Made by a program: the position numbers and the translations under genes. Shown piece by piece: positions 1-10,999 of a stretch of DNA of 64,000 bases. Every line of letters begins with the position of its first letter. Positions within the stretch are counted from its first letter, which is position 1. The stretch comes from Montifringilla adamsi (Eukaryota > Chordata > Aves > Passeriformes > Passeridae), in assembly GCA_017590115.1 (NCBI GenBank), contig JAGGNK010007060.1, positions 101,025 through 165,024 on the forward strand, read 5' to 3'. The notes under the pieces were generated by a model that worked only from the letters and a program-made list of their open reading frames with translations, did not search any database and was not told the origin of the DNA.

Positions 1-125
1 TGTTCCCCAAAAAACGCACCAGGAATTCGAGGAAGGAGTTCCTCCTTCCATCCTGCCTTGTCTTAAAAATTGTCCAAGCCAGGATGTGGGAATGAATGGA
101 AGAGGAAAAAGCAAAGTCCTCATTC

Positions 126-280
126 TCCTTAGGTCAGCAGTGCTGGACAGAGCTCCAGGAGTGTTGGGACAACATTCCCAGGGAAAAACTGGGATTGTTG
201 GGGGGTCTGGGCAGGGCCAGGGGTGGGACTGGATGATCCCTGTGGGTCCTTCCCACTCAGGATATTCCAATTCCCTCGTG
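126..280 (+). mobile_element. CR1 LINE 3' fragment
   Basis: Ends with the CR1 tail block: GGACTGGATGATCCCTGTGG, then TCCTTCCCACTCAGGATATTCC. 5' truncated. Confidence 0.7.
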
Positions 281-289
281 TGAGGTCCA

Positions 290-1170
290 TCAGCTCCCCA
301 TTAGTCTTGAAGACGGAGGTTAATAATAGTTAATAAATATTAACTAATTAACTATGTCATGTGTGCTATAATTAGAGGATACAACAAGTTACTGCATCCT
401 TGGAAGCAATCCTGCCAAGACTGGAGCTGGGATCCCAGGGAACCGTGAAGGATTCTCCCCCACACAGAACATTTGCAGGGCAGGAAAAAGCCAGGTGGAA
501 TTGCTGATTCCCAAGAGCAAAAGCAGGGATGGAAGTGCTGGGATCCCTGTTTGGATGTTGGATCCCCTGGGATGCTGCTCAGGGAGCTTTGCTTCCCTCC
601 AGCCTGGGGTGATTCTGGCAGAAGTCTCAGACTAAAAGCTTTCAGTAGGACTAAAGTTAAGCTGAGCTTATCTCAGTTAAAGTCTAATGACAAAACTGTC
701 TTGTTGAAGGTTCATATTTTCATTTTAAGGACCTCAGAAAGCCCAGAGCCCTGAGATCCCTATTCCAGCAGCCACTTGAGTCGCCTCAGAACCTGGGAGG
801 GTTTGGTTTATTTCCCTTAAAATCCCTTAACAGCTCCTTTCCTGATCAGTCCACAGGGACTGCAGCTTTTGTTTAAACCCACACAGCCTTCACGTGAATA
901 AAAGCAACCCTAAAGGTGCAAACACTGGAAGTTTAGAAGCCAGTTTTGAATTTGAAGCCTTTTATTTTGTGTCTTCAACACCTGGCACTGGTGACAATGA
1001 CAATATCAGAAACACAGACCTGTGCAAGGGAGGTACAGCCTGAACCCTGCTTTGGAAAAGAGGAATTTTATGGAATAGGGGAGGAGGAGAGACCCTGTGC
1101 TCTGTAGGCACCACAGTGACCTGACTCGTTTTTTGGGATGGGAATATTTCCAAGAGGTTCCTGAGCAGAT
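290..1170. other. Non-genic stretch
   Basis: AT-rich start, then mixed sequence. I see no exon, RNA gene or recognised element. It would lie beyond the SMIM11 3' end. Confidence 0.6.
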
Positions 1171-1173
1171 CCT

Positions 1174-1270
1174 CTGGTGTTGAAGTGGCACTTGGGGACA
1201 GAGTTTGGGGTGATGGTGGCACTGGATGATCCTGGAGGGCTCTTCCCACCCTTGATGATTCTGGGATACA
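1174..1270 (+). mobile_element. CR1 LINE 3' fragment
   Basis: Carries GTGGCACTTGGGGACAGAGT and GGCACTGGATGATCCTGGAG, then CCCACCCTTGATGATTCTGG, the tail of the CR1 group whose hallmark is TTAGGGACATGG(T)TT. Confidence 0.65.
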
Positions 1271-1364
1271 CCAAGCACTCCAAGGTCCTCTATCCTTGCT
1301 GCCTCCTCTCCCTCAGAGATGAAACTGAACTGAATTCTCTTTTCCTCTTTTAAATGTATTTTTA

Positions 1365-1500
1365 AATTATGTGTCCAAGGAACACCTGGAGGTGGCACTG
1401 AGTGCTCTGGGCTGGGGACAAGCTGGGCATGGGGCACAGCTGGCACTCCATGGGCTGGGAAGGCTTTGCCAGCACCAGGGATTTGGGAATTCTGGGATTC
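1365..1500 (+). mobile_element. CR1 LINE 3' fragment (VNTR-bearing group)
   Basis: Contains GAGTGCTCTGGGCTGGGGAC and the end CACCAGGGATTTGGGAATTC, the same 3' segment found at 28.5 kb and 46.2 kb but without its 5' part. Confidence 0.75.
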
Positions 1501-1678
1501 TTTCAGAATTCCAGGCCCCCAGCTGGTCTCTGAAGGAGAAACTGCAGCAAAGCTGAGCTCCTGTCTCCCCCCAGTGTCAGCAGATTTTTCCTGCTCGAGC
1601 TGTGGCACAAGGGACTCCCAAAGGTGAAATCACCTGGAAGCTGAGAGAGCACAGCTCAAATTCCCCATGGAACAGCAG

Positions 1679-1797
1679 GGAACAGCCATGGCTCAGTTTG
1701 GGAAGGGACAGGACTGGAACAGCCATGGTTCAGTTTGGGAAGGGACAGAGGGACAGGACTGGAACAGCCATGGCACAGTTTGGGAAGGGACAGGACT
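1679..1797 (+). repeat. 37-45 bp tandem repeat, 3 units
   Basis: Three units starting GGAACAGCCATGG, each ending GGGAAGGGACAGGACT; the middle unit has an 8-base internal duplication (GGGACAGA). Confidence 0.9.
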
Positions 1798-1879
1798 GCA
1801 CAAAACCTTCTCTTATCCTGGAAATTATTGGATGTCCCCCACCCCAAGCTCTGATGCTACACTGAAATTTAGGAATGGC

Positions 1880-2135
1880 CTCAAGCAGGAGGAAGGCAGG
1901 GATGGATGGGATGGATATTGGGAGAAAATTCATGGCTGGGAGGGTGGGGAGAGCCTGGGATGGAATTCCCAGAGCAGCTGGGGCTGCCCCTGGATCCCTG
2001 GCAGTGCCCAAGGCCAGGCTGGACACTGGGGCTGGAGCAGCCTGGCACAGGGGAAGGTGTCCCTGCCATGGCAGGGCTGGCACTGGCTGATCCTTAAAAT
2101 CCCTTCCACTCCAAACCACTCTGGGATTCTAAAAA
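1880..2135 (+). mobile_element. CR1 LINE 3' fragment
   Basis: Most common CR1 form in the window: GCAGCTGGGGCTGCCCCTGG, AAGGCCAGGCTGGACACTGG, GGAAGGTGTCCCTGCC, then TTCCACTCCAAACCACTCTG at the 3' end. Confidence 0.9.
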
Positions 2136-2139
2136 TCAG

Positions 2140-3170
2140 GCTGGAGCAGGTTTGAAGTCTTTTACCTGCAAAGATTTGTCTGATTTGGCTGCAGAGGCAG
2201 GAATGTGCAGTAATCTGCAGGATTTCTGAGGAGACTCCTCACTGCTCCTTCCCCCATATTTAGGGGCAAAAAAAAAGAGCATTAATTCCCTTCTTGCACA
2301 TCTTTGGCAGGGATGATTTTAAGCTAGACTTGATTGCTTTGGGTGCTAAATGGTGCCCAGTGGCTTTGGTGGTAAATAGATATTGTGATTTCTGCTCACA
2401 GAGCAGTAGTTGAAAAGCTCAAAAAAAAAATTCCTCATCACTATTATTATTTTTTTCTAGAAAAATCTACTCTGGACAGCCTAAAAACTCCAGACTGGGG
2501 CTAATATCCAAAACCAACCAGTGAGTGCACAGAGCCAAGCCACTGGTGTCACCAGAGCTGACAATTCCCTGGGGAGGTTTGGGGGAGTGGCTCCAGCAGA
2601 ATTCCTGTGTTCCCTCAGGGAGGTGGGTACCAGGCTGTTCTCACTGGCACCACAGGAACTGAATTCAATCCCCCCCAGTTCACTTTGGCATGCACAGGTG
2701 AGTGCTGGGAGCAGAGGGGAACTGCTGGATTCCCTGGGATTCTGGGAATTCCTGAGCCTGGCAGCCCTGAGGAGCTGGAGCAGGGTATTTCTCTAGGATC
2801 CAGCAGGATACAGCACAGCAGGACATTTCTCTGTGCTGGGAATGGCTTTCTGCACTGCTTTTGTTCTCCAGTCTCCAAGGAGACCGCAGGAAAAGGGAGA
2901 TTTGAACATCCCTGCACTTCCAGGGAGCTCCCTGAGCACCCCCTGTGCTCCCTGCTCAGGTGAGGGCTGGGCTCAGGGCTCCTCCAAGGGCTCTCCAGCC
3001 TTCTCTTCCCTCCTCTCCCCACTGCACTGCAAAAATTCTGCTTCTCCTTAACTCCCAGAAGCGTGTAGGAAGTGCTTTGGAATGGAAATGGGGATGTGAA
3101 GGCACCTCAGGCACTGCCACACCTGAGCCTTTATTGCTGTGTTTCTCTGTTTCTCTGTTGATGAACAGAG
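2140..3170. other. Non-genic stretch
   Basis: Mixed sequence with short homopolymer runs. No exon or repeat family recognised; open frames here overlap on both strands and look like chance. Confidence 0.55.
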
Positions 3171-3177
3171 AAATAAA

Positions 3178-3595
3178 ATCTGCTCTGGAGCCAGGCTGGG
3201 AGAGCTGGGAGTGTCCAGGAGAGGGAGAAGCTCCAGGGAGAGCTCAGAGCCCCTGGCAGGGCCTGAAGGGGCTCCAGGAGAGCTGCAGAGGGACTGGGGA
3301 CAAGGGATGGAGGGACAGGAGCCAGGGAATGGCTGCCAGTGCCAGAGGGCAGGGCTGGATGGGATCTGGGCAATGAGGAATTGTTCCCTGGCAGGGTGGG
3401 CAGGGTGGGCTGGGATGGAATTCCCAGAGCAGCTGGGGCTGCCCCTGGATCCCTGGCAGTGCCCAAGGCCAGGCTGGGCACTGGGGCTGGAGCAGCCTGG
3501 CACAGGGGAAGGTGTCCCTGCCATGGCAGGGGTGGAACAAGGTGATTTTAGGTGATTTTGGGTCTCTTCCAACCCAAACCATTCCAGGATTCCAT
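3178..3595 (+). mobile_element. CR1 LINE, longer copy
   Basis: Extends further 5' than most: GAGAAGCTCCAGGGAGAGCT, CTGAAGGGGCTCCAGGAGAG, GGGCAATGAGGAATTGTTCC, then the common tail ending CCAACCCAAACCATTCCAGG. Confidence 0.9.
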
Positions 3596-4497
3596 GCCCA
3601 AGTTCTCCAGGATTTGGTGCCACTGCAGAGGCAGGAACAGCTGCCCGCAGGCTGAGCAGAGAACAGGGAACCAAAGAGATTTCTCAGGATAAACCTCTTG
3701 CCATGAAACTCCTTCTGTGATCTCCATGGACCCCAGGAAGTCCTGGATGCACCAAGTGCCTGGAGCTGTTCCTCTCCTGATTCCATGCTGGCCCCACAGC
3801 CTGACCCTTGCAGGAAGCACCTGCAAAAGCTGCACTGAGCTCTCTCCACTTCCTTCTGCCTCTCCACGAGCTTTGGAGCCTCCCAAGATACATCCAGAGC
3901 ATTTTTCTCCTCCATTTTTCCCTCCAGAGTGTTTTCCATCCCAGCCACCTCCTTGCAGCTGATCTTTCCCAAGTGCCTCCCCTGCAGCTCCAGTCCTTTG
4001 AGGAAGCAGCACCCACATTTATTTTTTAAACAAAGACTTTTTTTTTTTTTTTATTGCATAAATAGAGGCTCAGCTGCTTTGCTGTACATATAAAAACAGA
4101 GATAATTTAAGTGTCACTCTGAGGTTACCCATCCTTCTTTTCCAGGAAGGCTTCATCCTCCTGGGAAGGCATTCCAAGTGTTAGGAACCTGCAGGGTGGG
4201 GACAGAGCAATGAGAAAAGCAGGCACAAGAGGGAGAGCACAGGGGCCCCAGTGCCCATGGAGCTGTTCCCAGCTCCATGGGGGAATTGCTCCCTCTGAAT
4301 CCCAGAATTTAGGAAGGATAGAGCCTCTGCTGGGCAGCTCTGGGGACTGGGAAGAGAATTTCTGTGGGATCAGAGAGGTTTGAACACCAAGGGTGGTGTC
4401 ACCTGCTGGGCACTGAGGTTTTGGGGCAGAAATCCCTGGAGCTGTGGGGTTTGCCAAACAGAATTCCCTGGGATAACACAGCACAGAACCCCAAAAT

Positions 4498-4625
4498 CCC
4501 AGCCTGGTTTGGGTTAGAGGGATCTTAAATCTCATCCCATCCACCCCTGCCACGGGCAGGGACACCTCCCACCTCCCCAGGCTGCTCCGAGCCCTGCCCA
4601 ACCTTTCCTTTTCCAGGGAAGAGCC
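4498..4625 (-). mobile_element. CR1 LINE 3' fragment
   Basis: Begins with the reversed tail (CCTGGTTTGGGTTAGAGGGA) and CACCCCTGCCACGGGCAGGG; only about 120 bases remain. Confidence 0.75.
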
Positions 4626-4678
4626 CAAAATCTGCCCCAAAGCCAAGTCCTGAATCTGCTGGAAGCAGGAGACTGAAA

Positions 4679-4790
4679 AACCCCTTTGGTTTTGGTTTTT
4701 TTTGGGGGGTTTTGTTTGGTGTTTTTTGGTTTGTTTTGGTTTTTATTTTTTGTTTTGGGGGGTTTTTTTTTTGTGTGTGTAAACAGAAAA
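4679..4790 (+). repeat. C-free T/G-rich tract
   Basis: About 100 bases composed of T runs, G runs and a few A, with no C between the flanking CCCC and the GTGTGTGT at its end. Contains two GGGGGG runs. Confidence 0.85.
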
Positions 4791-5411
4791 AAATTCGTTC
4801 CCATGGTTATTCCCAGGGCCTCATTTTTAGGCACTATTCCCAATCCTTGGGAATAAAAGGAATAAAACAGTGACAGGGTGGAAATAAAATCTAGGAAAGA
4901 TTTTAAGTGTCTTTAGATGGGAGGGGATGACCTCAGAAAGGGAAATAAGATTTTATTTCAATAAAGAGCAACATGACATCAAACTCCCACTGAGCTTCCA
5001 AAGGGCAGGCAGGAATAGAATTCCCATTTTGCTGCAGAACAGGGAGAAGTGAAGCAAACTGCTCCAAAAATGACAAGCAAGGCAGGGAATAGAATCCAAG
5101 CAGCAGGCAGGACTCATTCTGCTCATGGATTTGCTCCAAGAATGAAGGGATTGCTTCAACTTTGGAAACAGAGGGGAGGAGCTCAGGAATTTCAGAATGA
5201 AAATCCCAAATTTAGGGAATTTTGTAATGTTCATTTTGCTCTTTCAAGCAGAAAAAATGTGCATTTTTCTCAGGGAGTTCTACGTGGTGGATGTTCCATG
5301 GCAGAACCTGTCCCTTTGAGAATTCCAGGTGTGGAATTTTCCCTTTCCAGCTAAACCACCCCCAAGCTGTCAATAATTTCACTCCTCTAGAAAGGCTGAT
5401 TATTTTCTCTC

Positions 5412-5417
5412 TTTATT
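5412..5417 (-). terminator. SMIM11: SMIM11 candidate polyadenylation signal
   Basis: First AATAAA on the minus strand after the SMIM11 stop, about 310 bases downstream, with a G/T-rich stretch (CTTGGGGGTGGTTT) some 45 bases further on. Other AATAAA hexamers at 4957-4952, 4055-4050 and 4023-4018 could serve longer transcripts. Confidence 0.45.
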
Positions 5418-5723
5418 TTGTGACTTCAGGCTCAGAGCTCTGATTGCAGCATCCTGCCTGGCTGCTCCCCTGCAGTTATTCCCAATTCATCCCCCTCTTT
5501 GTGCACCAGGCACAAAAACCCAGGGAATATTGTGCTAAAACATCCTCAAACAGGACAGTGGCTCATGTAACTCCCACAAAGAATGAGAGAACAAATCCCC
5601 TGAAACATCCCAAATATTCCAAGAGCTCATTTTGGGATCCAAAATCCAAATCAATCCCACTGGGATTAGCAATGCCATTGTCCAAGCCCAGGAATTGGGA
5701 TCAGTTCCATACCTGAGGCACTC

Positions 5724-5891
5724 TCACTCATCCTTCTTCTCTCCTTCTGCTTTCAGTTTCTCCTCACGTTCCCTCTTCAGTTTCTCCTCAATTTTCTTGC
5801 TCTGGTACATTTTGACTCCAGCAAAGGCCAAGCAAAGGATCAATGTTTTAGCTGCCAAAATGTACATCAGCAGTGGGAAGTTCTCCAGAGC
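5724..5891 (-). CDS. SMIM11: SMIM11 terminal coding exon
   Basis: Encodes the last 55 residues plus TGA of small integral membrane protein 11. The frame opens ALENFPLLMYILAAKTLILC, continues through a membrane segment ending GVKMYQ, and finishes in a lysine/glutamate-rich tail (KREREEKLKAEGEKKDE) likely to be helical or coiled. Human SMIM11 has the same core (VLEHVPLLLYILAAKTLILC) and a charged tail. The exon starts after an acceptor ending GGCATTCCAG, with a plausible branch site (CCTAAAC) about 25 bases upstream. It joins in phase 0 to the small start exon at 7602-7622, giving a 62-residue protein against 58 in human. The molecular function of the family is not established. It is too small and split for simple ORF finding, so it is easily missed. 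Confidence 0.93.
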   Translation of the reverse strand, partial: ALENFPLLMYILAAKTLILCLAFAGVKMYQSKKIEEKLKREREEKLKAEGEKKDE

Positions 5892-6424
5892 CTGGAATGC
5901 CAAAGAATCTGTTTAGGCACTTCTGGAACTCTTGGGCAATTAAAAATGAATTTATAGGGATGTTCTGCATCTTCCATTCCAACAGTAATGCTCCTCTCTC
6001 ACCATGATTTTTATTTCTGTGGGGAATTAAACCAGGCAGAGCAAGAAAGCCAAAGAAAAATCCCCTTCCCTCAAGTCCTGAACTCCTTTTGCTCATTTTG
6101 CAGCAATATTTGCACCATCTGGAGCTGAAAAAAGGGAAGAGCTGAGTATTTTAGGGAAATTGCAAAAGCAGAAATGCTTCTGAAGAATCCTCACAAGTGA
6201 TGGATCCCTTGGCATCAGCTCTCAGATGGGATCCCCAAAAACACTCCAGGAAATCTTAATTCACAGCAATTTTGTAATGAACCTGCTCAGATATGGAAGG
6301 TGTAGATAAATACCTTTAAATTGGCAGAAAAGTGACAAATCCAAGGATTGCTGTACCAGTTTTGAATGTCTGGAATTGCACAGAGTGTTTCAATTCTACA
6401 AAAACATGGACTTGGAGAGGAAAA

Positions 6425-6555
6425 TCCAGTGGAAATGGGTGGTGGGCACTAAGCAGGCCCCAGGGATGAGGTGGGGTTGTGTAGGGCCAAGGCTTGGACT
6501 GGGTGATCCCTGTGGCTCCCTTCCCACCAGGATATTCCAAGGTTCTGTGGTAACT
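6425..6555 (+). mobile_element. CR1 LINE 3' fragment
   Basis: Tail type GGACTGGGTGATCCCTGTGG then CTTCCCACCAGGATATTCCA, close to the copy at 126-280. Lies in the SMIM11 intron. Confidence 0.65.
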
Positions 6556-6789
6556 CTGTGAACTTGGAATTCACCCTGTTCCCTCAGGATATCCCAAAGC
6601 TGTCAGGACACATCAAAGCTCTGAGTTTGGGCCAAGCCTTGTGTCCCTACACCAGCAGGGAGCTTGGAAAAACAGCACCAGGCTCTGCCAATCTCCCCAC
6701 AATCACAGAGGCAGCAGCTCTGAGGCCACAGCTCTGCAACACCAGGGCAGGGGGAAAATTTGATTTAATGAGTTCAAATTGTTAATTAC

Positions 6790-7235
6790 AGAGTCATGGA
6801 GTGGTTTGGAGTGGAAGGGATTTCAAATCTCATCCAGTTCCACTGTGCCAGGCTGCTCCAGCCCCAGTGTCCAGCCTGGCCTTGGGCACTGCCAGGGATC
6901 CAGGGGCAGCCCCAGCTGCTCTGGGAATTCCATCCCAGCCCCTGCCCACCCTGCCAGGGAACAATTCCTCATTGCCCAGATCCCATCCAGCCCTGCCCTC
7001 TGGCACTGGCAGCCATTCCCTGGGTGCTGTCCCTGCATCCCCTGGAAATTGTCTCTCTCCAGGTTTCCTGGGGCTCCTTCAGGCCCTGCAAGGCCACCCT
7101 GAGCTCAGCCCAAAGCTTCTCCTGTGCAGCTGAACAATCCCAGCTGTGCCAGCCTTTCCTGCCAGCAGAGCTGCTCCATCCCTCTGCTCATCCTGGAGCC
7201 TCCTCTGGGCTCTCTCCAGCAGCACCTTGCAGGAG
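6790..7235 (-). mobile_element. CR1 LINE, longer copy
   Basis: Starts with the reversed tail (GAGTGGTTTGGAGTGGAAGG) and runs about 440 bases to GAGCCTCCTCTGGGCTCTCT. The same long form occurs at 13.8, 50.5 and 55.0 kb. Intronic to SMIM11, antisense to the family's usual sense but same strand as the gene. Confidence 0.9.
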
Positions 7236-7601
7236 GTACCTGCTCCAACTCTGTGGTGCCTGACACAATGACCTCAAAACCCCCAAAACCCCAAAAACCC
7301 AGTGGAGAAATTGCCCTCCAGTAACAAAAGCAGCTGAGGGAAGAGCAGCCAGAGAAAAACCTGGAAAGAGGAAAAGCAGGAGCAGCAGGGCTGAGCAGAG
7401 CTCAGGTCTAACATGGGAGGCCCCAACAGCAAATCCTGGGGCAAGCACATCTGGCAAGGAAGGACAAGAAGAAATCCCCTGTCCCTGAGAGTGTGGGGGT
7501 TAAACAACCCTCCCCTGGGAAGGGAACCATCAGAACCCACCCAACACATCCTCCATGCAAAGAGCAGCCTTCCCTGCTTTGGAAACCTGCCCCAGCCTCA
7601 C

Positions 7602-7622
7602 CTTCCAGTTAAAGGCCACCAT
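7602..7622 (-). CDS. SMIM11: SMIM11 start exon (MVAFNWK)
   Basis: Seven codons, ATG to AAG, encode MVAFNWK, followed at once by a strong donor (AAG|GTGAGG). Mammalian SMIM11 begins MNWK directly before the conserved LE(H/N) segment, so the NWK triplet and its phase-0 junction identify this as the start exon. The bird version adds VAF, and phenylalanine replaces the mammalian start methionine. The exon probably opens at 7627 after CACCCCACAG, making it only 26 nt; an acceptor CCCCCCAG about 20 bases further upstream is an alternative. The ATG context (GAGATGG) has G at +4. Confidence 0.85.
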
Positions 7623-7693
7623 CTCAGCTGTGGGGTGCCCCAGGACTGGGGGGGTTACACTCCTGGAGGCACAGGGCAGGGCAGGAACATCTT

Positions 7694-7770
7694 GGAGACA
7701 TGGAAAACAAAGCAGAATGAACTCTTGCAGAAATGGAAAACAAAGCAGAATGAACTCCTGGAGAAATAGA
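7694..7770 (+). repeat. 33-bp tandem duplication
   Basis: ATGGAAAACAAAGCAGAATG recurs at a 33-base offset with few changes. It lies about 70 bases upstream of the SMIM11 start exon, inside the intron. Confidence 0.9.
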
Positions 7771-8744
7771 AATTCAAAGAGAATTAGGCAAGCTGCTAAT
7801 TAGCCCACCCTGCCCTGGGAGGGGCTCATCCCCAGCAACCCCCAGTGACCCCAGGGCCTTTCTGGGGCTCAGGGACAGGAGCAGGACAGGGCTTTGACAG
7901 CCCAGAGCAGGTGCTGGGGCTGGAATTCCACACCCTGACAGCTGCCCCATGGAAAACATGGAAAGCACGGCTGCCTTTGGAAGCTGGAGCTGTGTGTGCT
8001 GCCCCTGCCTGCCTCTGCTGGGAGTGAGGACACACAGGAGCTGCCCTGGGGCTTCTCTGAGGGTTTCCAAGCCCACCTGCTCTGTTTGGAGCCTGAACAT
8101 CAAATGAATCCTCTAATTTCTCAGTCCTCTGTGGTTGATTAATTTAATTCTCCATACTAACAGTTTGTAAATACAGAGGTTAGCAAGGCAAGCGCTCCCT
8201 GGAGCCCTGAGTGGTCACCAACCATTCCAGAGCTGAATTCCTGGGATGAAAAGCCTGCAGCACACACAGCACTGCCCTGGGCTCTCTGCTTAGCTGCTGG
8301 AATCCAAATTAACCCCTGGAGGCCTTTCCTGTCCATGGAAAGGCGGGAGAGAACACTCCAGCACCGTGAAAAGCTCAGCTGAATAAATCAGCAGCACACC
8401 ATAGAGCAGCTGCTGAGCTCCCTGCAGAAATTAAATGTTCTTGCAGTTCCTGTCCTGCTCAGTTTCTGGGCAGATTTTGTAATTTCTCCAGCCAGAGCAC
8501 CCTCTCCTCTCCTCTTCCCTCTCACCCTGCTGAGACCCCTCTGGAAACATTCCCACTCCTCCAGAGTGACCAAGACCCAGCTGTACCAAAGCCCTGGGGT
8601 GGCAGCCACCACCAAACTCCTGTTCATCAGTCACTGTTCCTGTGCTGATCCTGACTGTGCAGCTCCTTCTCCTGCTGGGAAAATGTCAGGGTGGTTGTGA
8701 ACAGAGTCAGTGCTGCTACACTTCCAAAAAAAGGTATTTTCACT

Positions 8745-8985
8745 TCATGGAATCACGGGGATGGTCTGGGTTGGAAGGACCTTGGAGATCATCCCATGCC
8801 ACCCCTGGGAAAGGGGAGGATTTTGCCCAGAGCAGCTGTGGCTGCCCCTGGACCCTTGTCAGAGTCCACGGCCAGGTTGGACACTGGGGCTTGGAGCAGC
8901 CTGGGATTAGTGCAAGGTGTCCCAGCCCATGGAGGCTGGATGGGCTTTGAAATCCCTCCCAATCCAAACCATTCCAGGATTCTAG
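8745..8985 (+). mobile_element. CR1 composite: short inverted tail plus CR1 fragment
   Basis: 8748-8806 is a reversed CR1 tail (GGTCTGGGTTGGAAGGACCT, GGAGATCATCCCATGCCACC). From about 8826 the sequence switches to plus-strand CR1 ending AATCCAAACCATTCCAGGAT. Both outer edges are 3' ends. Confidence 0.75.
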
Positions 8986-9288
8986 GATTCCCTTCACACT
9001 TAAAAAAACACCATTTATGAGCACTGAGGTCATCAGTGCAAGAGCAGAAAGCTCCAACACTGCTTTTTCAAGGCTGGGATATCTTAAATCAACAGCTGGA
9101 ATGGTGTGTTTGCCTTTCCCGAGGAGATAAGGCACAGAAAGGAGCAGGGAACACATCCACAGGCAGGCATTGTTCCCTGCCCAGGGAAATGCAGGCAAAC
9201 ACAGGGTCTGGGCCCCACACAAGGGCACTGCTCCCTCCCCTCACCTGCAAGCAGCTCTGGTGTGCAGCCACGTGAGGAGAGACAGGAG

Positions 9289-9396
9289 CAGCAGGCTCTG
9301 CCATTCCCTGAGAGATGCTCCACAACTGGGATAACACAGCAGCAGGCTCTGCCATTCCCTGACAGCTCCACAGCTGGGATAACACAGCAGCAGGCT
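9289..9396 (+). repeat. 48-51 bp tandem repeat
   Basis: Two full units and a partial third of CAGCAGGCTCTGCCATTCCC followed by an ACTGGGATAACACAG-like block. Intronic to SMIM11. Confidence 0.9.
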
Positions 9397-9499
9397 GCCA
9401 GGGATTCCTGGGACTGCCCTGCCAGGCACTGCCTGCTGACTGCCAGGTCCCCTCTGGAGATTTATTCCTTTCCAAATGGGAGGTGGTCATGAGCAGAGC

Positions 9500-9650
9500 C
9501 ATGCCACAGTGGCTGCCCCAGCCCTGGCAGTGCCCCAGGCCAGGCTGGATGGGGTTTGGAGCAGCCTGGCACAGTGGAAGTTGTCCCTGCCTATGGCACT
9601 GGATGGGCTTTAAGGTCCCTCTCAGCCCAAACCATGCTGGGATTTTGGGA
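9500..9650 (+). mobile_element. CR1 LINE 3' fragment
   Basis: GGCAGTGCCCCAGGCCAGGC, GGAGCAGCCTGGCACAGTGG, and tail CTCAGCCCAAACCATGCTGG. Confidence 0.8.
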
Positions 9651-10317
9651 TTCTGGGCTCTGTGTGCAGCCTTGTCCCAGGGAATTCTGTCTGGTAAAGC
9701 AGATCAGGCTCCTGCAGATGGGAAAGAGAAGAGGGTCTGGCCAGATCCCACCTCAGGGATTGCTGTGAAAGCAATTCCCTGTGAACCCCAAATCCTCTGG
9801 GATCCTCTGCAGGCACAGCAGGCTCATTCCAGAGGCTCGTGTCCCTCAGGGAGGGTGCACCACATCCCAGAGCTTGGAATTAGCCCTGATTCCAGCCCCA
9901 GGATCTCTGCCCTGCTCTGCCTTGTGCAACACAGCCCCACAGGCGGCCCCAGGCACGTGGGAGGCCTGTGGTGGAGCAGGGAATTGAATGCCAGCCTGGA
10001 TTGCAGCTCCAGCCCTCCCCAGGAAGCACAGCCCAGCCCAGGCTCTCAGGGTATTGTCTGCAGAGCACGGAGAGCCCCAGGGCACCACAGAACATCCACA
10101 GAACAGCCACAGCATCCAAACCCCCTGGAGGTGTCCTGGCAGGCTGCAGATCTCGCCCTGCCTGCCAAGAACTCCACCATTCCCACAAAATGGGGCTGGA
10201 GATATTCCTTTGGGGACTGCTGAACAACTCCAGCCACCAGGCCTTGGAAAGCACCGAGCTACTGAGTTATCGGAGTGCACTTAAATGTGACTTTTCTGAG
10301 CTAGAAAAGGGGTGTCA

Positions 10318-10440
10318 CTCACCAAGGCCAGGCTGGATGGGACTCTCAGCAACCTGGAAGCTGTCCCTGCTCATGGCAGGGCTTGGAATGACGTGATCTT
10401 TAAGGTCCTTTCCAACCCAAACCTGATTCTGATTCTGGAT
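10318..10440 (+). mobile_element. CR1 LINE 3' fragment
   Basis: AAGGCCAGGCTGGATGGGAC to tail TTTCCAACCCAAACCTGATT; the terminal ATTCTG octamer-like repeats are still visible. Confidence 0.8.
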
Positions 10441-10503
10441 CAACTCAAGGTTCCAACTCAAGCAACATCAAAACGATTTAAAAAACCATCAAGATCTTCA
10501 TAC

Positions 10504-10565
10504 CTGCCAAAGCAGAAGTTAAAAGATGAGTGATACCTCCGGTAGCTCCTCACATACTCCAAAGT
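10504..10565 (-). other. SMIM11: Candidate untranslated SMIM11 exon
   Basis: On the minus strand a good acceptor (CCTGTTTTCCAG) is followed by a 62-base segment ending in a good donor (GGCAG|GTATGA at 10504/10503). A shorter alternative donor (CGGAG|GTATCA) lies at 10537/10536. It sits between the CpG island and the SMIM11 start exon on the same strand. One frame is open across it but does not resemble SMIM11, and splicing from the first-exon ATG would meet TGA quickly, so a leader exon is the best reading. Splice-signal evidence only. Confidence 0.35.
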
Positions 10566-10737
10566 CTGGAAAACAGGAACAGAGCAGATGGGATGTTTCA
10601 TTAACATTGGTTGGATTAAAATAATTTAAAAAAAAACAAACCAGAAATGCCAGGGGCACATCAGACTCTTCCACCACGGCATCACCAGGGATCACAAAGA
10701 TGATCCCACAACTGGAGGCCCTCAGCTCTGGAAACAG

Positions 10738-10990
10738 GCTAGAGAATTGGGATTGTCCAGCCTGGAGAAGGGACAATTCCAGGGAGACCTTAGAGCCCCT
10801 TCCAGTGCTAAAAAGGAGGGAGAGGGAGTTTTATATGGGCAGAGAGTGCCAAGAAAAGGAGCAATGGTTTTAGACTGCCAGAGGGCAGGGTTGGATGGGA
10901 TCTTGGGAATTAGGGACTGTCCCCTGGCAGGGTGGGCAGGGGCTGGGATGGAATTCCCAGTGCAGCTGGGGCTGCCCCTGGATCCCAGCC
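10738..10990 (+). mobile_element. CR1 LINE fragment, 3' end replaced by polypurine repeat
   Basis: Opens TCCAGCCTGGAGAAGGGACA and runs to GGGGCTGCCCCTGGATCC, where the GA-rich array begins. The usual 3' tail is missing, so the array expanded in or replaced it. Confidence 0.8.
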
Positions 10991-10999
10991 CAGCTCTGT

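Noticed and set aside
9483..10223. 246-codon plus frame in the SMIM11 intron
   Set aside because: Begins in a CR1 tail, contains low-complexity peptides and has comparably long competitors on the opposite strand.
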